From Herbidospora sakaeratensis (GTDB lineage Bacteria; Actinomycetota; Actinomycetes; Streptosporangiales; Streptosporangiaceae), in the NCBI RefSeq assembly GCF_001570525.1, contig NZ_BBXC01000021.1:124001-188000 (forward strand): a stretch of 64,000 nucleotides of DNA. Reading direction: 5' to 3'. Each line of letters starts with the position of its first letter. Positions within the stretch are counted from its first letter, which is position 1. The translations under genes and the position numbers were made by a program. The notes beneath the pieces are model-generated. The model had not been told where the DNA came from. It worked only from the letters and a program-made list of their open reading frames with translations, and searched no databases. Positions 44,247 through 51,507 of this stretch are shown piece after piece.

Positions 44247-45050
44247 TCAGTCGTCGAAGGGATGGGTCATCTTGGTGCCGGGGGGCAGGTCGCGGCGGAC
44301 GTACCACTCGGTGCCGAAGACGTAGCGGTAAACCGGGGCCGGGATCTTCAGCAGGGCGGCCAGAGTGCGGTCGCCGTCGCCGCCGCTGGCCTGGGTGGCG
44401 TGGGCGGCCATCGACTGGCGTTTCACCGACGTCCACTTCCGGACGTTCACCCGGTGGGTGATGTCGGCCGAGGCCGAGTAGGCCGTCTCGAAGGAGCGGA
44501 TGTCGAGCTGGGGGTAGAACCTCGCGGCCAGCCGCACGCCCTTCAGCAGGGGGTCGCGGTTGACCGTGGCCTCCAGGAGGATCGGCGGGATCGCGGCCAG
44601 TTTCGCCGCGCGGGTGCCGACCCGGTAGACCTGCACGTGGTCGGGGTGGCCGTAGCCGCCCGAGGGGTCGTAGATGGTCAGGAGTTCGGCCTTCTCCTCG
44701 TCGAGGATCGCGGCCAGGCGGGTGGCGGCCTCTTCGATGTCGGCGTCCATGAAGGCGTCGGCCGGACGGTCTTCGGCGCCGCCGCCGGCCTCCAGGCCCG
44801 AGTCGGCGTAGCCCAGGCGCACCACGCGGGCGCAGCCGAGCCGGGCGGCCGAGTCGTAGAGCTCGTTCATGCGGGTTTCGCCGAGTTCGTCGCCGTGGGG
44901 GAGTTCGGCCAGGCCGTGCTCGCCCGCCGTGGCCACCACCAGGACCACGCGGTGGCCCTCGGCCGCGAGCATCGCCATGGTCCCGGCCGTCAGCAGCGCC
45001 TCGTCGTCGGGATGGGCGTGAAAGAACACCGCTGTCTTCACCCGACACAT
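44247..45050 (-). CDS. PIG-L family deacetylase
   Basis: The 267-residue protein has the PIG-L/LmbE zinc motif AHPDDE at residues 12-17 and the matching GGYGHPDHVQV, whose histidines complete the metal site. Family members deacetylate GlcNAc in GlcNAc-inositol (MshB) or other N-acyl sugars, and amide bonds of mycothiol conjugates (Mca). This copy is too different to be assigned to MshB or Mca from motifs alone. ATG 45050 follows GGAGGG at seven bases. It is divergent from the GT4 gene, which suggests a shared regulator and perhaps a shared glycan pathway. Confidence 0.86.
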   Translation of the reverse strand: MCRVKTAVFFHAHPDDEALLTAGTMAMLAAEGHRVVLVVATAGEHGLAELPHGDELGETRMNELYDSAARLGCARVVRLGYADSGLEAGGGAEDRPADAFMDADIEEAATRLAAILDEEKAELLTIYDPSGGYGHPDHVQVYRVGTRAAKLAAIPPILLEATVNRDPLLKGVRLAARFYPQLDIRSFETAYSASADITHRVNVRKWTSVKRQSMAAHATQASGGDGDRTLAALLKIPAPVYRYVFGTEWYVRRDLPPGTKMTHPFDD

Positions 45051-45108
45051 GATCCCACCCTCCGATCGCGCGTTTGAGCCGGGTCCGGACCTCTGTCAGG
45101 CTGATCGG

Positions 45109-46215
45109 GTGCGCATCCTTCACGTGAGCGACTGCTACCTGCCCCGGCTGGGCGGCATCGAGGTGCAGGTCGCCGACCTGATCAGGAGCCAGCGCGACGC
45201 CGGGCACGACGTCGAGGTGGTCACCGCCACGCCGGGGGAGCCGCTGCCGGGCGTCCACCGGACCACCGCGCGCATGCCGTTCGACCTGCCGGTCCACCCG
45301 CGCGGCACCGGCCATCTGATCCGGATCATGACGCAGCGCGAGCCCGACGTCGTCCACGTCCACACGGGCGCGGTGTCGCCGTTCGCGTGGATGGGGGTGC
45401 TGGCCGCCCACCGGGTGGGGCTGCCCACGGTCGTGACCGTGCACAGCATGTGGGATCCGGTGACCGCCAACCTCTACCGCGTGCTGAACGCCGCGAACTG
45501 GAGCGAGTGGGGGATCGTCGGCACGGCCGTCTCCGAGGCGGCCGCCCGGCACATCCGGCGGGTGGCGGGGCCGCAGACCCCCGTCCACGTCGTGTCGAAC
45601 GGGCTCGACCTGTCGGGCTGGCGGCCCGAGGGGCCGGCCCGGGTGCCCACCGACGAGGTCCACGTGGTGGCCGTGGGGCGGCTGGCGCCGCGCAAGCAGC
45701 CCGTACGCCTCCTGAAGCTCCTGGAGGCCGCCAAGGCCAGAACGCGCAGGGGAGTCACCCTGCGGGCCACGATCGTGGGCGACGGGCCCGCACGGGGCCA
45801 GATGGAGCGCCATCTGAAATCAAAGCGGATCGACTGGGTCGAGATGCCGGGAAGGTACACCCGGGACCAGATCAGGGGGCTGCTGGCGGAGGCCGACGTC
45901 TTCGTCGCCCCGGCGCCCCGGGAGTCGTTCGGTCTGGCCGCGCTGGAGGCGCGCGCGGCGGGGGTGCCGGTGGTGGCACGGTCGCAGAGCGGTGTGGCCG
46001 ATTTCGTGAGCCCGGGCAAGGAGGGCCTGCTGGGGCGCACCTTCGACGAGCTGGCCGGTGCGGTGGCCCGGCTCGCGGGGGACCCTGCGCTACGAGGGGC
46101 GATCGCCGAGCACAATCGGTCGACGTCGCCGGTCAGATGCTCGTGGCCGGTGGTCCTGGAGGGCTTCGAGCGGTGTTATGAACGGGCCGCCGACGCTTCG
46201 TCGGGCCGGCGGTGA
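45109..46215 (+). CDS. Glycosyltransferase family 4
   Basis: The 368-residue GT-B enzyme begins with RILHVSDCYLPRLGGIEVQV, the usual GT4 start with the acceptor-binding GG(I/V)E, and contains VVAVGRLAPRKQPVRLLKL and PRESFGLAALEARAAGVPVV, the donor-binding EX7E block. It would use a nucleotide sugar to glycosylate a lipid or small molecule in the cytoplasm, as MshA or PimB do. GTG 45109 is supported by CAGG upstream; the frame remains open for 20 codons before it as a shadow. It is divergent from the PIG-L gene. Confidence 0.87.
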   Translation: MRILHVSDCYLPRLGGIEVQVADLIRSQRDAGHDVEVVTATPGEPLPGVHRTTARMPFDLPVHPRGTGHLIRIMTQREPDVVHVHTGAVSPFAWMGVLAAHRVGLPTVVTVHSMWDPVTANLYRVLNAANWSEWGIVGTAVSEAAARHIRRVAGPQTPVHVVSNGLDLSGWRPEGPARVPTDEVHVVAVGRLAPRKQPVRLLKLLEAAKARTRRGVTLRATIVGDGPARGQMERHLKSKRIDWVEMPGRYTRDQIRGLLAEADVFVAPAPRESFGLAALEARAAGVPVVARSQSGVADFVSPGKEGLLGRTFDELAGAVARLAGDPALRGAIAEHNRSTSPVRCSWPVVLEGFERCYERAADASSGRR

Positions 46216-46220
46216 GACAA

Positions 46221-46249
46221 GGGCCGGGTCAAAAAGGGAGGACCCGCCC
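46221..46249. terminator. Bidirectional hairpin between GT4 and small ORF
   Basis: GGGCCGGGTC and GACCCGCCC are inverted copies with one bulged C, around a loop AAAAAGGGAG. On the plus strand the run starts six bases after the glycosyltransferase stop. On the minus strand the stop codon of the 31-codon ORF lies inside the hairpin, so both transcripts probably end here. Confidence 0.6.
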
Positions 46250-46324
46250 CGACGGAGTGCGTAGGTCGATGGGCAGCGGCTGCCGGGGCGGACGGGGGCG
46301 CTGGACGATCTGGACCCTTTTCAC
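46229..46324 (-). CDS. Candidate 31-residue peptide after transglutaminase gene
   Basis: A GTG at 46324 follows GGAGAG at six bases and opens a 32-codon frame ending in TGA at 46229. The predicted peptide is basic and proline-rich: residues 2-9 KRVQIVQR, then a PRPPRQPLP stretch, then IDLRTPSGRVLPF. It holds glutamines at positions 5, 8 and 15 and a single lysine. It lies 53 bases after the transglutaminase stop, in the same direction, and its stop is inside a terminator hairpin. Both features support a real short gene. Nothing in my knowledge names it. It might be the substrate of the enzymes upstream, a leader peptide, or chance. Confidence 0.45.
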   Translation of the reverse strand: MKRVQIVQRPRPPRQPLPIDLRTPSGRVLPF

Positions 46325-46377
46325 AAGAGGCTCTCCTCTCTCGTATTGGTCTCAGCCTTCCCAGTAATACGTAATGA

Positions 46378-47196
46378 TCACGCCAACCGGGTCACTTCGA
46401 CCTTTACTTCTTGTCTTCCCGCAGGTGGTCCTTGGTAAATACCTTTCAAAGGGGGTACGTCAGCGTAGTCTCTCCCGCGCGCTACCACTACATGTGTTTC
46501 GCCTACTTTTGAGCGATTTGTCGGGTCGAGCGCGTTCCACTCGCCCGACCAGTACTCCACCCACGCGTGCGACTGCCCCGCGACCGGCTCGCCGACGACC
46601 GCGTCGGCCGCCGGATGGATGTAGCCGGAGACGTACCGGGCCGGCAGCCCGGCCGCCCGCATCAGCGCCACCGTCAGGTGCGCCATGTCCTGGCAGACGC
46701 CTTTGCCCTGGTCCCAGGCCTCCTGCGCGCTGGTGAGCACCCCGGTCGCGCCGGGCACGTACTCGACCCGTTCGTGCACCGCCCAGGCGATGGCCTCGGC
46801 GGCCTCGTGCGGGTCGCGGCCGTGGACTTGGGCCAGGCCGACCTCGCCGCAGGTGATCGTGGTCCGCTCGGTCGGGCGCAGCAGCTCGGCGACCGGCCCC
46901 GCCACGTTCCGCAGCAGATCCCAGCTCAGCGGCCTGGCCAGCGGCCGGACCGGTGAGGTGTCGACCCGCGCCTCCGCCTCGATCGCGAGCGTGCGGTGGC
47001 CGCCCGTCACGTCGAAGACGCTGACGTGGGTGCCCCAGTAGTCGCGGTAGGTCCAGACCGGCGTGGTCGGCCGGACGACCAGGCTCCAGTCGAGCGTCGC
47101 CTGCCGGTGGTCGTCGACCGGGGTCATCCGGACCTCGTTGTACGACGACGCCGCCTCGCCCTCGTACTCCACGAACGTCGAGTGGCGGATCCTCAC
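46378..47196 (-). CDS. Bacterial transglutaminase-like protein
   Basis: The 272-residue protein has an N-terminal beta domain (residues 1-80, RIRHSTFVEYEGEA onward) and a transglutaminase-like core with the catalytic triad Cys168 in GKGVCQDMAH, His210 in GQSHAWVEYW and Asp224 in NALDPTN. It would form or break amide bonds at glutamine or related side chains. GTG 47196 overlaps the stop of the alpha-E gene by four bases (GTGA), so it is co-translated. It is the third gene of the ATP-grasp, alpha-E, transglutaminase trio, a grouping known from comparative genomics to be conserved and proposed to act in peptide modification. Confidence 0.88.
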   Translation of the reverse strand: MRIRHSTFVEYEGEAASSYNEVRMTPVDDHRQATLDWSLVVRPTTPVWTYRDYWGTHVSVFDVTGGHRTLAIEAEARVDTSPVRPLARPLSWDLLRNVAGPVAELLRPTERTTITCGEVGLAQVHGRDPHEAAEAIAWAVHERVEYVPGATGVLTSAQEAWDQGKGVCQDMAHLTVALMRAAGLPARYVSGYIHPAADAVVGEPVAGQSHAWVEYWSGEWNALDPTNRSKVGETHVVVARGRDYADVPPLKGIYQGPPAGRQEVKVEVTRLA

Positions 47197-48170
47197 ACGC
47201 CAGCCGGTTTCCACACCGCACCTCCCAGCGCCTGCACGCCCAGCTCCCAGCGCAGCGTCGAGGCGTGCTGGAAGAACCGTTCCGTCAACCCCTCCGAGGC
47301 GATCACGCAGGCCGCCTGGAGGGCGATCAGCAGCTCGGGCAGCTGCTCTTCGAGGCCCGCCGTGTCGGCGTACTCGAGCGCCATCCTGACCCGCCCGACG
47401 GCCGCCCGCGCCGGGTCGCTCATGCCCGCCCTGCCCTGGTTGGGGCTGAGTTCGGCCAGGCACTGCTCGGCCGTGGTGAGGGCGTGCATGACCGAGCGGG
47501 GGAAGAGCCGGTCGAGCAGCAGGAACTCCAGCACCCGCTTCGCGTCCCCCCGGTGGGTGCGGGTGAACGACTCGTCGGCCCCGCACGCCTCCAGCAGCGC
47601 CTTCCACCCGATCGACTCCGAGGGCGGCGCGAACTCGCTGGGCAGCACCTCGCCGTGCACCGCCAGCAGGCGGGCGGTCATGTCGACCCGCTCCAGGCTG
47701 CGGCCGAGCACGATGAACAACCAGCCGTCGTCGCGGCTCATGGTCGCGTCGGTCAGACCCGAGAACAGGGCGGCGCGCTCGCGGACGTACCGGAGATAGC
47801 CGTGCGGGCCGAGCCGTTCGGCCCCGATCTGGCGGATCGGCAACTCGTTCCAGGTGACGTTGAGGCACTCCCAGACCTCGCTGGAGATGATCTCCCGCAC
47901 CCCGCGCGCGTTCTCGCGGGCCGCCCTGACGCACCCGGCGATCGAGCTGGGCGTGGCCGAGTCGTAGGCCAGGCGCTGGATCATCGTCTCGGTCGTCGGG
48001 TTGTCGCCGCCCTCGTGGCCGAGGATGGCCAGCACGGTCGACCAGTCCTCGTCGTCGCCGAGGGTGCGGTGCAGGGAGACGTCGAGCAGGCGGGCGATGT
48101 CGTCGGAGCGTTCGACGTACCGGCCGATCCAGTAGAGGGTCTCGGCGATGCGGCTCAGGAGTTCTCTCAC
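47193..48170 (-). CDS. Alpha-E domain protein (DUF403)
   Basis: The 325-residue protein is an all-helical alpha-E domain: LLSRIAETLYWIGRYVERSD at the N-terminus, FIVLGRSLERVDMTARLLAV in the middle, and a further set of paired ER motifs. The repeated E-R pairs inspired the name. No catalytic function is established; it always accompanies circularly permuted ATP-grasp and transglutaminase genes, and may form the structural core of the complex. GTG 48170 overlaps the upstream ATP-grasp stop by four bases, and its stop overlaps the transglutaminase start by four. Confidence 0.9.
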   Translation of the reverse strand: MRELLSRIAETLYWIGRYVERSDDIARLLDVSLHRTLGDDEDWSTVLAILGHEGGDNPTTETMIQRLAYDSATPSSIAGCVRAARENARGVREIISSEVWECLNVTWNELPIRQIGAERLGPHGYLRYVRERAALFSGLTDATMSRDDGWLFIVLGRSLERVDMTARLLAVHGEVLPSEFAPPSESIGWKALLEACGADESFTRTHRGDAKRVLEFLLLDRLFPRSVMHALTTAEQCLAELSPNQGRAGMSDPARAAVGRVRMALEYADTAGLEEQLPELLIALQAACVIASEGLTERFFQHASTLRWELGVQALGGAVWKPAGV

Positions 48171-49696
48171 TGGTCGGTCTCCCCGTCCCAGGCCGCGTTG
48201 CGGCTCGGTTGCCAATGGGCGGGCGGCAGGTGGCCGCCGGTGACGACGTGCGGGATGCGCGGGCCCGGCTCCGAGAGCACCCAGGTGTCCTTGGAGCCGC
48301 CGCCCTGGCTGGAGTTGACGACGAGTTCGCCCTCCGGCAGCGCGACCCGGGTGAGCCCGCCCGGCAGCAGCCAGACGTCGTCGCCGTCGTTGACCGCGAA
48401 CGGCCGCAGGTCGATGTGCCGGGGCCGGGGCAGGTCGCCGATCAGCGCCGGGGAGGTCGACAGGGCCACCGGCCGCTGGGCGATCCACCCCCGCGGATCT
48501 TTCTGTACGTTCTCTTTCAGCGTCCCCAGCGTCTCCTCGGCGGCCCGGGGGCCGATGACGATGCCCTTGCCCCCGGCTCCGTCGACGGGCTTGAGCACCA
48601 GGTCGCCCAGGTTGCCGAGCACCCATTCGAGGGTGTCGGCGTCCTCCAGCCGGTAGGTCTCCACGTTGGAGATCAACGGCGTCTCACCGAGGTAGTACTT
48701 CATCAGGTCCGGCACGTACGTGTAGAGCAGCTTGTCGTCGGCCACCCCGTTGCCGACCGCGTTGGCGATGGCGACCGTGCCGGCGCGGGCGGCGTTCAGC
48801 AGCCCCGGGCAGCCGAGGGTCGAGTCGGGCCGGAAGTGCAGCGGGTCGAGGTAGTCGTCGTCGACCCGCCGGTAGATCACGTGCACCGGCCGCTTGCCGT
48901 GCGTGGTGACCATGTAGACGCGGTTGTTCTCGCAGACCAGGTCACGGCCCTCGACCAGCTCCACGCCCATCAGCCGGGCGAGCAGGGCGTGCTCGAAGTA
49001 GGCGGCGTTGTAGACCCCGGGCGTGAGCACGACGACCGTCGGGTCGTTGATCGCCGCCGGGGCGGCCCGCCGGAGGGCGGCCAGGAGCCGGGCCGGGTAC
49101 TCGTCCACGGCCCGCACCCGCTGCTCGGTGAACAGCGCCGGGAGCGTGCGCATCATCGCCAGCCGGTTCTCCAGGACGTAGCTCACGCCGCTCGGGGTGC
49201 GGACGTTGTCCTCCAGCACCCGGAAGGCGCCGACCTCGTCGCGGATGATGTCGACCCCCGCGATGTGCACGCGCACCCCGTTGGCGGGCCTGATCCCGTC
49301 GGCCATCCGGTGGAAGTGGGGGGAGCTGTGCAGCAGCCCCCACGGGACGACCCCGTCGTGGAAGATCTGGCGGCCGCCGTACACGTCGGCGAGGAAGGCC
49401 TCCAGCGTGCGCACCCGCTGCCGGACCGCGCGGGAGATCAGGTCCCACTCGGCGGCGTCGATGACCCGCGGGATCAGGTCGAGGGGGAAGGGGCGCTCCT
49501 CGCCCGCGTAGTCGAACGTCACCCCCCGGTCGGTGAACACCCGGGCCAGCTGGTCGGCCCGGAACCGGAGCTCGTCGGCCCCGAGGGGTTGCAGGGCCGC
49601 GAACAGCCCCTGATACGGCGGCCGGGGCGTGCCCGGCCGCTCGAACATCTCGTCCCATGCGTCGGCCAGGGCATATGAGTCGAATATGTCCGCCAT
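48167..49696 (-). CDS. Circularly permuted type 2 ATP-grasp protein
   Basis: The 509-residue protein belongs to the circularly permuted ATP-grasp family (DUF404/DUF407-type), which activates carboxylates with ATP to make amide bonds. Characteristic blocks are GVRVHIAGVDIIRDEVGAFR, VLEDNVRTPSGVSYV, and VLKPVDGAGGKGIVIGP with the nucleotide-binding glycines, and a late basic/acidic RHIDLRPFAV. It is the first gene of the trio and the likely amide-forming ligase; the transglutaminase and alpha-E partners follow in a chain of GTGA overlaps. The start ATG 49696 lacks a strong ribosome-binding site. The substrate amine and acid are unknown. Confidence 0.9.
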   Translation of the reverse strand: MADIFDSYALADAWDEMFERPGTPRPPYQGLFAALQPLGADELRFRADQLARVFTDRGVTFDYAGEERPFPLDLIPRVIDAAEWDLISRAVRQRVRTLEAFLADVYGGRQIFHDGVVPWGLLHSSPHFHRMADGIRPANGVRVHIAGVDIIRDEVGAFRVLEDNVRTPSGVSYVLENRLAMMRTLPALFTEQRVRAVDEYPARLLAALRRAAPAAINDPTVVVLTPGVYNAAYFEHALLARLMGVELVEGRDLVCENNRVYMVTTHGKRPVHVIYRRVDDDYLDPLHFRPDSTLGCPGLLNAARAGTVAIANAVGNGVADDKLLYTYVPDLMKYYLGETPLISNVETYRLEDADTLEWVLGNLGDLVLKPVDGAGGKGIVIGPRAAEETLGTLKENVQKDPRGWIAQRPVALSTSPALIGDLPRPRHIDLRPFAVNDGDDVWLLPGGLTRVALPEGELVVNSSQGGGSKDTWVLSEPGPRIPHVVTGGHLPPAHWQPSRNAAWDGETDQ

Positions 49697-49741
49697 GTCC
49701 GGAGCGTAGGAAACCGATGTTTCGCGCGATGCCGCCGGATG

Positions 49742-51415
49742 TTACGGCCGCGCGTTCACGTACGCCGGCCACGAGCCGTAACCCGTGATGTCCCGGGCGC
49801 CTTCGGCCGCATGGGACTCGCACAGGAACCCGATGACGACGGTCCCGTCGTCGAGCTCGACCGACCCGAGCCCGAGCGGCGCCGGGATCTTCGTGAGCAA
49901 CTCGCCCAGCTTCTCCGTTTTGAGGTGGTGCAGTTCCACCTCGATGGACGCCCCATCGGCGGTCCTGACCAGCCCCGGCCGGTCGCCGAGGTCGTAGAGC
50001 CGGTAGGCCGCGGCCGTGTGGGCGATCCCGGCCGGACAGGCCCCGAGCGCCAGCAGTTCCGGATGCAGCGCGTGCCCGGTCCGGTGCGCCCCCACCACCG
50101 CCAGCAGCGGCTCGTCCTTCCTGATCCGGTACGGGGTCGCTCCCGCGCGGCCCGTGTGGAAACGTTCGGCGGCGTCCGCGAGCGGACCGTCGGCGCCTGC
50201 GGGGGCGAGCAGGGTGACGCCGTGCGGTCGGCCCGCGGACGTGAAGCCGGCCGGGACGGCGATCCCGGCCAGATCGAGGAGGTTGGCGAAGGTCGTGTAG
50301 GTGCCCAGCACGGAGTTGCGGGCGATGGGATCTTCCGCCATCTCGGCGAGCGTGAACGTGCGCGGCACGGTCGGCACCGCGATGGCGTCGACCTCCGCCC
50401 AGGTCCGGCGGGTCCGCGCCGTCAGCTCCCTGAGCCGGTGGAGGCCCCGGAACGTGTCGGCCCCGGTGACGTCGCTCCCGCTTTTCAGCACCGCCGCGGT
50501 GACCGGATGGAGAGACTCGGGGTGGCTCTCGACGAACGGCCCGAGCACACTCCAGCGCTCGGCCACCCACGGCCCCTCGTAGAGCAGCCGCCCGGCTTCG
50601 AGGAACGGTTCGAGGTCGATCTCGACGAGCTCGTAGCCGAGGTCGCCGAGCCGGGTGAGCACCTCGGCCCAATGGGCCTCGCCCGGAATGACGCCGATCC
50701 TCCTGATCGGCTTCGTGGCGGGGGTGAGCTCACGCGACCAGGGGTCGTCCGGCTCGTACCCCTGGATGATCTCCAGGACGGTCCGGGCGTCGCCGACGTT
50801 CAGCGAGAACACGCTCGGGCAGTCGAGCGACGCGCACGCCGGCACCACGCCGAGCGTGCTGACCAGCCCCTTCGACGGCTTGAGCCCCACGGTCCCGGTC
50901 ATGACGGCCGGAACCCGCCCCGAGCCCGCCGTGTCGGTCCCGATCGAGAAACTGACCAGCCCCGCGCTCACCGCCACCGCCGACCCCGACGACGAACCCC
51001 CCGAGATCAGCCCCGCGACCAGCGGCGACTCCACCGAGCCGTAGGGGCTCCGGGAGCCGGAAAGCCCCGTGGCGAACTGGTCGAGGTTGTTCTTCCCGAT
51101 CAGGATCGCACCCGCGCCGACGAGCCGGTCGACGAGCGGCGCCGACCGGCCGGGCGAGTAGGCGAAGCCGGGACAGGCGACGGTCGTGGGCAGGCCGGCG
51201 ACGTCAATGTTGTCCTTGACGGAGAAGGGGATGCCGTAGAGGGGCAGATCGGGGTCGTCGGGCAGGTCGGCGAGGGTCTCCTCCTCCGGCCGGAGACTGA
51301 TCCACACGCTGTCGTCGCCCCTGGCCTTGATCCTGCGATAGACCTCGGCGACGACCTCACGGGGGTGGAGCCCGGTCTTGTACGCCGCCTTCAACGCCGC
51401 AATCTGCAGATCCAC
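49742..51415 (-). CDS. atzF: Allophanate hydrolase
   Basis: The 557-residue amidase-signature enzyme has Lys67 in SVKDNID, the serine-rich GGSSSGS loop at 139-145 with the cis-serine, and nucleophile Ser165 in DTAGSGR. It also has the roughly 130-residue C-terminal domain (GHALHPELLALGACPAGIAH to the end) characteristic of AtzF-type allophanate hydrolase. The enzyme splits allophanate into ammonia and carbon dioxide in urea or cyanurate use. The partner urea carboxylase is not within the window, so it may lie elsewhere or the substrate may be supplied from another route. An operator-like palindrome lies upstream. GTG 51415 is the proposed start. Confidence 0.87.
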   Translation of the reverse strand: MDLQIAALKAAYKTGLHPREVVAEVYRRIKARGDDSVWISLRPEEETLADLPDDPDLPLYGIPFSVKDNIDVAGLPTTVACPGFAYSPGRSAPLVDRLVGAGAILIGKNNLDQFATGLSGSRSPYGSVESPLVAGLISGGSSSGSAVAVSAGLVSFSIGTDTAGSGRVPAVMTGTVGLKPSKGLVSTLGVVPACASLDCPSVFSLNVGDARTVLEIIQGYEPDDPWSRELTPATKPIRRIGVIPGEAHWAEVLTRLGDLGYELVEIDLEPFLEAGRLLYEGPWVAERWSVLGPFVESHPESLHPVTAAVLKSGSDVTGADTFRGLHRLRELTARTRRTWAEVDAIAVPTVPRTFTLAEMAEDPIARNSVLGTYTTFANLLDLAGIAVPAGFTSAGRPHGVTLLAPAGADGPLADAAERFHTGRAGATPYRIRKDEPLLAVVGAHRTGHALHPELLALGACPAGIAHTAAAYRLYDLGDRPGLVRTADGASIEVELHHLKTEKLGELLTKIPAPLGLGSVELDDGTVVIGFLCESHAAEGARDITGYGSWPAYVNARP

Positions 51416-51434
51416 TCTGGAGGCCCTTCGTCGA

Positions 51435-51444
51435 TTGTCGACAA
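51435..51444. promoter_or_regulatory. Palindrome TTGTCGACAA before atzF
   Basis: A perfect 10-bp palindrome lies 20 bases upstream of the allophanate hydrolase start, in the 92-bp region shared with the NACHT gene. FadR/GntR-type regulators recognise sites of this form (TTGT-N2-ACAA), and such regulators often sit with allophanate hydrolase genes; none is visible here. Confidence 0.5.
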
Positions 51445-51507
51445 AATATCCGATAGGCGATTCGGTGCATACCGTGACGTGTTAAATCCGCGTAGCGATA
51501 GAGGAGT

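Noticed and set aside
44218-46215. A mycothiol cluster (PIG-L as MshB and GT4 as MshA)
   Set aside because: The two genes are divergent and neither carries features that separate MshA or MshB from other family members. No other mycothiol gene lies close by.
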